Source: an uncultured Eubacteriales bacterium (GTDB lineage: Bacteria; Bacillota; Clostridia; Lachnospirales; Lachnospiraceae). Taken from it: DNA of 64,000 bases. Location of the stretch: the NCBI GenBank assembly GCA_900318405.1, contig ONKP01000002.1, positions 1-64,000 of the forward strand, written 5' to 3'. Position numbers and translations under genes: made by a program. Positions 54,860-62,777 of this stretch are shown here, in pieces; the first letter of the stretch is position 1; each line of letters begins with the position of its first letter. The notes under the pieces were generated by a model that worked only from the letters and a program-made list of their open reading frames with translations, did no database searches and was not told the origin of the DNA.

Positions 54860-55148
54860 GTATTTTCCTCCCGGATCCGTCTTTGAACTTAGTATGCACC
54901 GCCATGCACCGGCGCGGTTACCATCCTGTCATCGATCTGTGTCTTCCTGTGCAGTCCGTCCATTCTGTCAGAACCGCTCTGCGCCATCCGGCACAGCTCA
55001 ATGATCATCCTGAAACTGTGATGCACTATTCTTTGTATCGGCATCGTATTCAGGCGATTTCCGACTCCCATGATATAGCCCGTATTTCAGCGTGTCAAGG
55101 CTGTGAAATCGTTCGGCCGCCGAGCCCGGAAATCCCGTCCGAAGCCAT
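54860..55148. other. Gene-free stretch
   Basis: About 290 bases between the uncharacterised gene and the small membrane protein gene. I see no convincing coding frame, RNA gene or terminator. It must hold the promoter of the uncharacterised gene, but none stands out. Confidence 0.5.
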
Positions 55149-55460
55149 TCAGTCTCCGAGCATTTTGCGGATGTAAATGATCATACCGACCAGTGCCGCA
55201 ATGGAAACAAAAATGGAGATAAGGCCCATTGTCGTGCTGGGAATCAGGGCCATGAAGATCTCATCCACACCGAGGATCAGAAGAAAAATACCCGTGGCGG
55301 TCTGATACTTTCTGTTCTGCTCCGGATTCATTTTTTTCTTTTTGTAGTTTTTCCCGCTGAATGCATCCAGAATTGCCTGTCCTTTTCCGATGAAAAAGAA
55401 TACGGACAGTACAAGGCAGAGGATCGCGAGGAACCAGTCCAGTCCTGAAGCTGATGTCAT
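55149..55460 (-). CDS. Small membrane protein of unknown function
   Basis: A 103-residue protein with three hydrophobic segments at about residues 8-28, 54-72 and 76-96, and a basic loop between the first two (GKNYKKKKMNPEQNRK). AGGAGG lies nine bases upstream of ATG 55460. No family recognised; the layout is like small DUF3784-type membrane proteins, but that is only a shape match. Monocistronic or weakly linked to rimI upstream. Confidence 0.75.
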   Translation of the reverse strand: MTSASGLDWFLAILCLVLSVFFFIGKGQAILDAFSGKNYKKKKMNPEQNRKYQTATGIFLLILGVDEIFMALIPSTTMGLISIFVSIAALVGMIIYIRKMLGD

Positions 55461-55583
55461 ATATGTTTACCTCCTGCATGTGCCGGAATCTGCCGGCTGT
55501 TATTACAGTGAAATCAAGTTCATCATAACGGAATCGCCGGCATTTGTCGACCATGCAAATCAACATGCAGGCATTCCCGGAGA

Positions 55584-56048
55584 TCACACCGGAAATCGCA
55601 TGATCCGCGCATCTTCCGTGGGAGAGCTGTAATAGTGCTTCCGAAGTCCGACCTGGACAAATCCGGCTTCCTGATAGAGCTGTATGGCGCTTTCGTTGCT
55701 GTCGCGGACCTCAAGGAATATCTTGCTGATGCCGCGGTCCGCTGCCCGGTGGATCAGCTCATGCACCAATGCCCTGCCGATGCCACGTCGCCGGGATCTT
55801 TCATCGACCGCTACATTCGTGATATCGCCTTCATCGGGGATGCCGTAGAATCCGATGTAACCGGCGACTTCGTCCATCCACAGCGCTGTGAGAAAGATCG
55901 CGTCATCCCGCACGATGAAATCGCGGAAATCCTGTTCTTTCCACGGAAGGGAAAAATTCTGCCGTTCAATCTGCGCCACCCGCGGCAGGTCTTCCTCACG
56001 CATTTCGCGGATTTTCAGGGGATCTGTGTACTTATTCATAGCTGTCAT
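55584..56048 (-). CDS. rimI: Ribosomal-protein-alanine N-acetyltransferase
   Basis: A 154-residue GNAT acetyltransferase. Seen: IREMREEDLPRVAQIERQNF, the acetyl-CoA loop VDERSRRRGIGRALVHELI, and IFLEVRDSNESAIQLYQEAGF. ATG 56048 or ATG 56039 could start it; both lie inside the tsaB end, so the genes are coupled. Position after tsaE-tsaB supports RimI, which acetylates the S18 N-terminus, though substrate is inferred. Confidence 0.92.
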   Translation of the reverse strand: MTAMNKYTDPLKIREMREEDLPRVAQIERQNFSLPWKEQDFRDFIVRDDAIFLTALWMDEVAGYIGFYGIPDEGDITNVAVDERSRRRGIGRALVHELIHRAADRGISKIFLEVRDSNESAIQLYQEAGFVQVGLRKHYYSSPTEDARIMRFPV

Positions 56049-56805
56049 TTTTTCCGTAGTCCGAGGGCTGAAGACGGTCCGAGGATTTTTCGATCTGATC
56101 CACGGCGATGCCGGAGGCCTCTTTTTCTCTCTCTGCCTGCGGTTTCCGCAGGTATTCCGGCCGGTGTGCATAGGACGGCACGGTCTTTCCCTCCGCCAGA
56201 TACTGTCTGCCGAGCCATGCCACAGCCCCCGCTCTCTGCCTGTTCAGATGTGCCGGCGCTGTGGAAAAATCAACGCGCAGCAGCTGCTTCATCTGCTCCA
56301 GATACACGGGAACACCGTCGCCGAGCAGTATGACCGGCTTTCCCTCTTCATTCAGAAGGTCTGCCAGCGTATCCACGGATACGGCCATCTGCTGTCTGAC
56401 CACCTGAAGGCGGTGCTCTTCAAAGCAGTAAATACCTGTATATACCTGACTGCGTCTGGCGTCCATCATCGGAACAACGAGGCCCTTTGTGTCGTACAGA
56501 TTGCAGGCAAGGGCATCCACCGTAGGCACTTCGACGAGTGGCTTATTCAGAGCAAGTCCGATGCCCTTGGCCGTAGCAGACCCGATCCGGAGTCCCGTAA
56601 AGGATCCCGGTCCCTTGGAAACTGCGATGGCATCGATCGTCTCCGGCCCGATACCCAGCATATTCATCAGACTGTCGATCATGGGCAGAAGTGTCTGCGA
56701 ATGGGTTTTCTTAAAATTGATCGTATATTCTCCAAGCAGGGTGTCATCGTCCATCACAGCGGCAGATGCCACCAGCCCTGAACTGTCTATTGCAAGGATT
56801 CTCAT
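56032..56805 (-). CDS. tsaB: tRNA threonylcarbamoyladenosine protein TsaB
   Basis: A 257-residue ASKHA-fold protein that partners TsaD in making t6A37 on ANN-decoding tRNAs. Seen: ILAIDSSGLVASAAVMDDD, the KTHSQTLLPMID region, and AVSKGPGSFTGLRIGSATAKG. AGGTGAG precedes ATG 56805. tsaD is not in the window. The last 40 residues are hydrophilic. Confidence 0.95.
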   Translation of the reverse strand: MRILAIDSSGLVASAAVMDDDTLLGEYTINFKKTHSQTLLPMIDSLMNMLGIGPETIDAIAVSKGPGSFTGLRIGSATAKGIGLALNKPLVEVPTVDALACNLYDTKGLVVPMMDARRSQVYTGIYCFEEHRLQVVRQQMAVSVDTLADLLNEEGKPVILLGDGVPVYLEQMKQLLRVDFSTAPAHLNRQRAGAVAWLGRQYLAEGKTVPSYAHRPEYLRKPQAEREKEASGIAVDQIEKSSDRLQPSDYGKNDSYE

Positions 56806-56950
56806 TATCTCACCTGAAATTCTGTGCCGTACCGCCGGCATACCGATATTGTATACCTGAACACATTAACAGCTTTTTTTCACAGACTGCAACATTTTAA
56901 AGGCTTACTTCCTCTCCGGCCTGCGTGCCGAACTTCCCACACCCGTACAA

Positions 56951-57385
56951 TTACAGCCCCGGTCCTTCCGCCGTGATGATTCTGCGGTCAAATCCCTTAT
57001 CCGGTTCCTTTCGGATGGTGATGCGGATCACGCCATCCGGCAGAAGCTCACTGATCTGATCTGCCCATTCGATCAGACAGACGCCATCGCCAAACAGATA
57101 CTCATCCAGGCCGACCTCTTCCATTTCCTCCGGGTCTTCAATTCTGTACACATCGAAGTGATATAGCGGCAGCCTTCCCCCGTTGTACTCCTGCACAATG
57201 GTGAACGTCGGGCTGCATACAGGCTCTGTTATCCCGAGTCCTTCCGCGAATCCCTTGGCAAAAACCGTTTTGCCGACACCCAGATCTCCGTTCAGGGTAA
57301 AAATCTGCCCGGGCTTCGCTTTTTCTCCCCACTCCCTGGCAAATGCCAGTGTTTCCTCCGGACTGTTCGTTTCTCTGACGATCAT
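56951..57385 (-). CDS. tsaE: tRNA threonylcarbamoyladenosine ATPase TsaE
   Basis: A 144-residue P-loop ATPase of the t6A pathway. Seen: Walker A LNGDLGVGKTVFAKGFAEGL, SPTFTIVQEY, LYHFDVYRIEDPEEMEEVGLDEYL, and VCLIEWADQISELLP. It works with TsaB and TsaD. First gene of tsaE-tsaB-rimI; a 145-base gap to tsaB shows nothing else. Confidence 0.96.
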   Translation of the reverse strand: MIVRETNSPEETLAFAREWGEKAKPGQIFTLNGDLGVGKTVFAKGFAEGLGITEPVCSPTFTIVQEYNGGRLPLYHFDVYRIEDPEEMEEVGLDEYLFGDGVCLIEWADQISELLPDGVIRITIRKEPDKGFDRRIITAEGPGL

Positions 57386-57507
57386 ATCTTCTCTTCACCA
57401 TCCTGTCCTGTTTAAGCGCCCATCATTGTAACATACTTCCATCGCCGTGCAAACACGTACATGCGCATGCAGCTTTCTGTGCCTGTAACTGCTGAATGTG
57501 CTGACAG

Positions 57508-57593
57508 GCGTCGCACGACCGAATACATCGGTCTGACGCGGCGCTCTGTTGCAGATGACACGTGGGCTGGCACGTGGAGGCCTCTGTATTCTG
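57508..57593. repeat. Degenerate copy of the palindromic repeat (A6)
   Basis: Only the right arm GGAGG-CCTCTGTATTCTG (57576-57593) is clear. Upstream is a separate hairpin, GCGTC-GACCGA pairing with TCGGTC-GACGC (57508-57539). It fills the gap between tsaE and ppiB, about 320 bases in all; a possible extended -10 (TGCTAAGAT, about 57627) for ppiB follows. Confidence 0.5.
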
Positions 57594-57708
57594 GAATTTT
57601 TTCATACACACGGTAACCATCTGTGCTAAGATGGTCGGGACGGAAAAACGTCAGATCCGATCATCCCCGTCCTGCGGACGGGTTCAGACAAAGGAGCACA
57701 GAATAATT

Positions 57709-58227
57709 ATGGAAAATCCAGTTGTAACCATCACCATGCAGGATGGCAGTGTGATCCGCGCGGAGCTTTATCCGGAAACAGCGCCGAATACGGTCAACAA
57801 CTTCATCAGCCTTATCAAAAAAGGATTTTATGACGGCCTTACCTTCCACCGTGTCATCCCGGGATTCATGATCCAGGGCGGCGATCCCGAAGGCAACGGA
57901 ACCGGCGGTCCCGGCTACTCGATCCGCGGCGAATTCGAAGGCAACGGTTTCAAAAATGATCTGTCACACACCCCCGGCGTCCTTTCGATGGCGCGCGCCA
58001 TGGATCCGGATTCAGCCGGAAGCCAGTTCTTCATCATGCACAAAGCTGCCGATTATCTGGACGGACAGTATGCAGCCTTCGGCAAGGTCATTGAGGGCAT
58101 GGATGTCGTCAACGCGATCGCGCTTACCGATACCGACTGGAACGACAAGCCGAAAACGCCGCAGGTCATCAAAACCATGACTGTCGATACCAGGGGCACC
58201 GATTATCCTGAACCTGAAAAAGTCTGA
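57709..58227 (+). CDS. ppiB: Cyclophilin-type peptidyl-prolyl cis-trans isomerase
   Basis: A 172-residue cytoplasmic cyclophilin. Seen: NTVNNFISLIKKGFYDGLTFHRV (in part), PGFMIQGGDPEGNGTGGPGY with active-site residues, LSMARAMDPDSAGSQFFIM, and LDGQYAAFGKVIEGMDVV. No signal peptide. AAAGGAG lies 12 bases upstream of ATG 57709; the longer upstream frame was rejected because it runs through the repeat. Confidence 0.95.
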   Translation: MENPVVTITMQDGSVIRAELYPETAPNTVNNFISLIKKGFYDGLTFHRVIPGFMIQGGDPEGNGTGGPGYSIRGEFEGNGFKNDLSHTPGVLSMARAMDPDSAGSQFFIMHKAADYLDGQYAAFGKVIEGMDVVNAIALTDTDWNDKPKTPQVIKTMTVDTRGTDYPEPEKV

Positions 58228-58235
58228 TGATAACA

Positions 58236-58295
58236 GTGTCAAAAGTCATCACCCACGTTGCACTTGTGCAAAAGTGGGTGAATGACTTATTGACA
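58236..58295. repeat. Long near-perfect hairpin after ppiB
   Basis: GTGTCAA, AAGTCAT and CACCCAC (58236-58256) pair in order with GTGGGTG, ATGACTT and TTGACAC (58274-58295), separated only by single bulged A residues on the right side. TTGCAC/GTGCAA pairs further inside. About 27 pairs in 60 bases. No T-run follows. A second stem, TCATCTGATC (58308-58317) with 58333-58342, lies just after it, before the convergent yigZ stop. Confidence 0.75.
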
Positions 58296-58381
58296 CATGT
58301 TAAAGCATCATCTGATCTGGTTTGCAGCTCAGGATCAGATGAACGGAATCATACCTCTGTATCATCCGTGAGAGTTCTCCC

Positions 58382-59026
58382 TTATGTCCGCGGCTCTGCC
58401 TCATACCATTGCTTTTCACCCTCTTCAATATGCGTTCTTCCCGCCGTGAGTTCTGTGAGAGCTTTCACCATTCCGGCAGCAGCGATTTCCGGCAGGATCA
58501 GCTGCATCATTACCTTATCTGCATATTCGGAAGAGAGAACTCTGATCTTCCTTTCTTCCAGAAAATGCTGTACCCGTCCGACATCGGTGTAATCCAGCGT
58601 GAGACGCAGCGTCTTTCCACAGATCTTCGTGATCAGTCTGCTTTTTTCCAGACAGTCCTTAGCCGCAGCCGTATACGCTCTGACCAGACCGCCGGTACCC
58701 AGCAGCGTACCGCCAAAGTAACGTGTGACAACGATCACCGCATCGGTGACGCCGGCACCGGTCAGGACATCCAGAATCGGTCTTCCGGCAGTCCCGGACG
58801 GTTCTCCATCATCCGAAGCATGCAGCTCCGGCTGCACGACTCCGATACTCCACGCATAACAGTTGTGGCGCGCGTCATAATTTTTCTTACGGATCTCCCG
58901 CACAAAATCCATGGCTTCATCCGCTGATTCCACGTGTGCGCACTCCCCGAGAAAAACCGACTTCTTTTCCTCATAGCGCCCGTGTCCGCCGCTCTGCACG
59001 GTGATAAACTGTTCCGCTTCTCCCAT
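58382..59026 (-). CDS. yigZ: YigZ/IMPACT family protein
   Basis: A 214-residue protein of the conserved IMPACT family, with an N-terminal UPF0029 domain (ARHNCYAWSIG, DDGEPSGTAGRPILDVL, VTRYFGGTLLGTGGLVRAY) and a C-terminal DUF1949 ferredoxin-like domain. Eukaryotic IMPACT regulates Gcn2; the bacterial role is unclear, perhaps translation related. AGGAGG precedes ATG 59026; the longer frame upstream is encoded by the repeat. Confidence 0.93.
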   Translation of the reverse strand: MGEAEQFITVQSGGHGRYEEKKSVFLGECAHVESADEAMDFVREIRKKNYDARHNCYAWSIGVVQPELHASDDGEPSGTAGRPILDVLTGAGVTDAVIVVTRYFGGTLLGTGGLVRAYTAAAKDCLEKSRLITKICGKTLRLTLDYTDVGRVQHFLEERKIRVLSSEYADKVMMQLILPEIAAAGMVKALTELTAGRTHIEEGEKQWYEAEPRT

Positions 59027-59078
59027 TCCGCCTCCTGTATGCCAGTATTTTTTATTCACAAACCTTACAACCATCGAA

Positions 59079-59183
59079 AATACAGATGCTGCCAATCCGC
59101 AGCCATCCGCAGATGCCAGTGACTGTCTGTATGCCGCCAGACGCCAGTGACTGTCTGTATGCCGTCTGTATGCCGCGTTGCGG
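59079..59183. repeat. Palindromic repeat with internal tandem duplication (A7)
   Basis: The left arm and core (AATACAGATGCTGCC, CATCCGCAGATGCC) are followed by two direct repeats of 22 bases at 59115-59136 and 59143-59164 (GCCAGTGACTGTCTGTATGC start) and a third partial unit at 59165-59175, then GCGTTGCGG of the right arm. Located between divergent yigZ and the PBP gene. Confidence 0.75.
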
Positions 59184-59206
59184 TTCATGTGTGATTCTGC
59201 TATAAT
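59178..59206 (+). promoter_or_regulatory. Promoter of the PBP gene
   Basis: TTGCGG (59178-59183), 17 bases, TATAAT (59201-59206) with an extended -10 TGC. The -35 is the last six bases of the repeat A7. Confidence 0.7.
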
Positions 59207-59301
59207 GCATTTTATCTATGTGCGGAAGAAAAACCAATATATTCTTTACCTTTTTCAGTGTTTCTTTCACTCTTCCGCATCTCAGGAGGAAAAATAATCG
59301 T

Positions 59302-61821
59302 ATGGATTTCAGCAGACAGGGAATTCAGAAGGAAAAGAACGCGTCACGTTCTTCTGCGGCGAGAGCGGCAAACCGCGCCGCTGTAACAGTTCTCCGCGTC
59401 GTACTCTACATCCTCATCGCTGTGACCGTTTTCATTATCTTCATGGGGATGGGTGCATACCAGGGTATTATCGCGGACACACCGGACATCACCGATGCAA
59501 ACATCATGCCTCTCGGCACGGCATCTTTCGTCTACGACGCGGACGGAAATGAGGTTCAGAAACTCAGTACCGTCGAGGGCAACCGCGTGACGGTCAGTCT
59601 GGATGACATTCCGGTGAACATGCAGCATGCGATCGTGGCCATCGAGGACTCACGTTTCTACGAGCACAACGGCGTCGATCCTCACGGTATGATCCGTGCG
59701 ATCCTCGTCGCACTCTCTTCCAACTTTGAGGAGTCCGAGGGCGCCAGTACGATCACGCAGCAGCTTCTGAAGAACAATGTATTTACCAACTGGATGAATG
59801 AGAGCCGGATCGGCAGGCTCAAGCGAAAACTTCAGGAGCAGTATCTGGCGGTCCAGCTGGAAAAATCTCTCCGGGATGCCGGTCAGGATCCGAAGGCTGT
59901 CATTCTGGAAAATTACCTGAACACGGTCAACTTCGGCTCCGGTGCTTATGGCGTGCAGACAGCCGCACAGACATATTTCGGAAAAGACGCCAAAGATCTG
60001 ACGCTCTCCGAGTGCGCCGTACTGGCAGCGATCCCTCAGAACCCGAGTCAGTATAATCCGAAGGTCTATCCGGAAGAAAACGCCAAACGAATGAAAGTCG
60101 TCCTCAAATACATGCTCAACCAGGACTATATCACGGAGGACGAATATAACGAGGCTCTCCAGGATGACGTGTATTCGCGCATCAAGGACACCGATGACAG
60201 CAGCACATCGACCGAGCAGGATATCTATTCCTACTTTGTCGATGAAGTGATTGCTCAGGTTCAGAACGATCTGATGACGCAGAAGGGCTACTCAGAGTCG
60301 GAAGCTTACAACGCCATCTATAACGGCGGACTCCGGATCTATACAACTGAAGATCCTGATATCCAGCAGATCCTGGAAGAGGAATTTGCCAACGAGGCAA
60401 ACTTCCCGGCCAATGTCCAGCTTAACCTCGACTGGGCTCTCACGGTAGACAAAGCCGACGGCGAGCGGGTCAACTACAGCGTACAGAACCTGCAGACGTA
60501 TTTCCAGGAAAATACAGATCCGAATTTCGACCTTTATTTTTCTTCCGAAGATGAGGCGCAGTCCTATATTGATCAGTACAAGGCGCAGGTTGTTGGATCC
60601 GGCGATACCATTGTGGCGGAGCGCACTTCCTTTGTTCCGGAACCGCAGGCCTGCATGACGGTGATTGACCAGAACACCGGCTACGTGGTCGGCATTGTCG
60701 GCGGACGCGGTGAGAAACAGGGTTCGCTGACACTCGACCGTGCCACGGATTCACTCCGTCAGCCGGAGGGAACCCTGCGCATCCTGTCAACCTACGGACC
60801 TGCCATTCAGGAAGGCGATGTCACTCTGGCTACAAAGGAGTCAACAACCGTCGCCGCTGACACTAACAGCGATGATCATTCACACGCAGCTGCACTCACC
60901 AATATCAACATGAACGTCCGCAGCGCCATTCTCCAGGGCAGCAGTGCCATCGCCACAACGGTCCTTCAGCAGGTTACGCCGGAAACAGGGCTGAGTTATC
61001 TGAAGAGGCTCGGCTTCACCAATCTGAATGACGACAAGGACGCTTCCTCCAACCTCGCGACCGGAAGTACCACGAACGGCGTGACCAATCTGGAGCTGAC
61101 AGCGGCATATGCGGCGATTGCGAACAAGGGAACCTACAACAAGCCGGTATTCTACACCAAAGTGCTGGATACGGCCGGCAACACCGTTCTGGAAAACAAG
61201 GCAATGCCCGTCTCAGTATTCGATGAATCGACCAGTTATCTCCTCACCAATGCGATGCAGGAAGAGATAGCTTCCGACGGTGCTACAGGATCCGCATTCC
61301 GCCTGGAACGCCCGGATATCGACGTTGCCGGACAGACCGGTACGACGGAAAGTGATATTGATCTGCAGTTTGCAGGCTTTACGCCTTATTACACAGCCGG
61401 TATCTGGTGCGGATATGATTCCAGCGAATCTCTGACTGATGATGAGAAATCCTATATCGCCACGCTCTGGACCAACGTCATGAATCGGATCGATGCGGAT
61501 AAGGACGCCAAAACCTTTGAAATGCCTTCGACCGTTGAGACGCTTTCCATCTGCTCCGACTCCGGTCTTCTCGCCGGTGTCGGATGCACGCCGAAGACCG
61601 AAGTCTTCTCGATCGCCAATGCGCCGACCGAAACCTGTACAGAGCATAAACCGAAACCCACACCGACGCCCAAGGCAACGGTCACCCCTTCGCCTACAGC
61701 GGCAGCATCCGATAACACCCAGGACGCAACGCAGGGTGATAACACAGATGCAGGTCAGGCAGGAACCCAGACGCAGGCACCGGCGACCGATAACAACGCC
61801 GCTGCTGCAACAGGCGGCTGA
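59302..61821 (+). CDS. Class A penicillin-binding protein with degenerate transpeptidase domain
   Basis: An 839-residue class A PBP. Seen: a membrane anchor at about residues 28-53; a glycosyltransferase 51 domain with catalytic Glu115 (AIEDSRFYEHNGVDPHG), GASTITQQLLKNN, and Glu203 in ILENYLNTVNFGSGAYG; then a transpeptidase fold. There the SxxK site, normally RQPGSxFK, reads RQPEGTLR (Gly490 for Ser, Arg493 for Lys), SxN reads GSS (546-548), and KTG reads QTG (Gln678). So it can probably polymerise glycan but not cross-link. The fold itself is kept (GVTNLELTAAYAAIANKGTY). The tail is Pro/Thr/Gln-rich. CAGGAGGA precedes ATG 59302. Confidence 0.93.
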   Translation: MDFSRQGIQKEKNASRSSAARAANRAAVTVLRVVLYILIAVTVFIIFMGMGAYQGIIADTPDITDANIMPLGTASFVYDADGNEVQKLSTVEGNRVTVSLDDIPVNMQHAIVAIEDSRFYEHNGVDPHGMIRAILVALSSNFEESEGASTITQQLLKNNVFTNWMNESRIGRLKRKLQEQYLAVQLEKSLRDAGQDPKAVILENYLNTVNFGSGAYGVQTAAQTYFGKDAKDLTLSECAVLAAIPQNPSQYNPKVYPEENAKRMKVVLKYMLNQDYITEDEYNEALQDDVYSRIKDTDDSSTSTEQDIYSYFVDEVIAQVQNDLMTQKGYSESEAYNAIYNGGLRIYTTEDPDIQQILEEEFANEANFPANVQLNLDWALTVDKADGERVNYSVQNLQTYFQENTDPNFDLYFSSEDEAQSYIDQYKAQVVGSGDTIVAERTSFVPEPQACMTVIDQNTGYVVGIVGGRGEKQGSLTLDRATDSLRQPEGTLRILSTYGPAIQEGDVTLATKESTTVAADTNSDDHSHAAALTNINMNVRSAILQGSSAIATTVLQQVTPETGLSYLKRLGFTNLNDDKDASSNLATGSTTNGVTNLELTAAYAAIANKGTYNKPVFYTKVLDTAGNTVLENKAMPVSVFDESTSYLLTNAMQEEIASDGATGSAFRLERPDIDVAGQTGTTESDIDLQFAGFTPYYTAGIWCGYDSSESLTDDEKSYIATLWTNVMNRIDADKDAKTFEMPSTVETLSICSDSGLLAGVGCTPKTEVFSIANAPTETCTEHKPKPTPTPKATVTPSPTAAASDNTQDATQGDNTDAGQAGTQTQAPATDNNAAAATGG

Positions 61822-61841
61822 GCTTAGCACCGCTGTGCTTT

Positions 61842-61866
61842 GTTGCGGGTAGAGGCATCTGAATTC
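61842..61866. repeat. Right-arm fragment of the palindromic repeat (A8)
   Basis: TTGCGGGTAGAGGCATCTGAATTC resembles the right arm with a few changes. It starts 20 bases after the PBP stop codon. No left arm is present, though AGCAC/GTGCT forms a small hairpin before it. Confidence 0.5.
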
Positions 61867-61898
61867 CGAAACAGTATGATAAAACAGATGAGCATAGC

Positions 61899-61929
61899 AA
61901 AGCCCCGGGATCACTGATCCCGGGGCTTT
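61899..61929. terminator. Bidirectional terminator after the PBP gene
   Basis: AAAGCCCCGGGATCA pairs perfectly with its complement at 61915-61929 with a minimal loop. It separates convergent PBP and DUF436 genes. The remainder up to 62064 shows no gene. Confidence 0.8.
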
Positions 61930-62064
61930 ATCTTATAATACAGTTGTTACAGTAAACATCCCTCTCAACAGTGATGCCATAATACTGCATGAAGCGTCGA
62001 TCACGCTTTCACTTTTCTGTGCATGCTGCGCATACGCAAAAACCACCTGTGTGTCGACTGCTTA

Positions 62065-62682
62065 TTACAGCAGATTCTGATCATAAATCGCGCGGATCCC
62101 GCCCGTATACTTCACGCGGTGACGCGCACAGATGATCGGTGCCTGTCCGATCTTACGCAGTGAGATTCGCATGGGTACGACAACCGGATGAATATGCATA
62201 CCGATCAGCGTGCCGCCGATGTCGATGCCCGCATCCGCTTTTGCCCGGAGATCCTCAACGAGGACCGGATCCGTCAGCCGCTGATAGGCCACTGTCGCAA
62301 AGGCGCCACCGGCATGATTCGGCTGCGGAATGGCATTGACCTGTTCCAGATCCCAGCGATCCATCACCTTACGTTCCACGACCAGCGCCCTGTTCAGATG
62401 CTCACAGCACTGGGCAGCCAGGTAAATACCGCGCTCCGACAGCGCCTTCTGCACGCCGTCATAGATGTGTCCTGCCACATCCACATTCGTCGCCGTACCG
62501 ATTCTCTCACCCAGCACTTCACTCGAAGAACAACCCACTACAAAAAGTGCGCCCGGTTTCAGATGCGCCGTGTCGCAGATCTCTGCCACCGCCTGATAAC
62601 TCTCACGGCTGATCTGCTCCAGCATCTGTTCATCCGCAGCAGCGTCCTGCTCTTCTGTTTTCTGTCCTTCCATGATGCTCAT
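62065..62682 (-). CDS. ywlG: DUF436 (YwlG-type) protein
   Basis: A 205-residue member of DUF436/TIGR01440. Seen: GALFVVGCSSSEVLGERIG, AAQCCEHLNRALVVE, NHAGGAFATVAYQRL, DAGIDIGGTLIGMHIHPVVVP. Function unknown; family members are conserved in Firmicutes. ATG 62682 is favoured since AAGGA lies six bases upstream; GTG 62685 is too close. The first 15 residues are an acidic leader. Confidence 0.92.
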   Translation of the reverse strand: MSIMEGQKTEEQDAAADEQMLEQISRESYQAVAEICDTAHLKPGALFVVGCSSSEVLGERIGTATNVDVAGHIYDGVQKALSERGIYLAAQCCEHLNRALVVERKVMDRWDLEQVNAIPQPNHAGGAFATVAYQRLTDPVLVEDLRAKADAGIDIGGTLIGMHIHPVVVPMRISLRKIGQAPIICARHRVKYTGGIRAIYDQNLL

Positions 62683-62720
62683 CACGATTCCTTCTGTCGA
62701 TCACAATTTTTATATTCAGC

Positions 62721-62747
62721 AATACAGATGCTTCAGGCATCTGTATT
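62721..62747. repeat. Minimal hairpin copy of the palindromic repeat (A9)
   Basis: AATACAGATGC (62721-62731) pairs perfectly with GCATCTGTATT (62737-62747) around TTCAG. Only the outermost arms of the family remain. It lies in the gap between hprK and the DUF436 gene. Confidence 0.75.
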
Positions 62748-62777
62748 CTGAAACATTTCATCTGCAAAGTCAGCTGA

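Noticed and set aside
54889..55071. A 60-codon minus-strand frame in the gap before the uncharacterised gene
   Set aside because: No ribosome binding site and no recognisable protein features.
58236..58295. Integron attC site
   Set aside because: The bulged hairpin recalls attC, but the outer and inner boxes do not match the GTTRRRY/RYYYAAC pattern and no integrase or cassette array is nearby.
58382..59188. N-terminal extension of YigZ through the repeat
   Set aside because: The extra 54 residues come from the repeat and lack a ribosome binding site; the ATG at 59026 has AGGAGG and matches the family start.
59302..61821. Frameshift explaining the missing PBP motifs
   Set aside because: The frame is continuous and the residues around each motif align well with the transpeptidase fold, so a shifted frame does not account for the changes.
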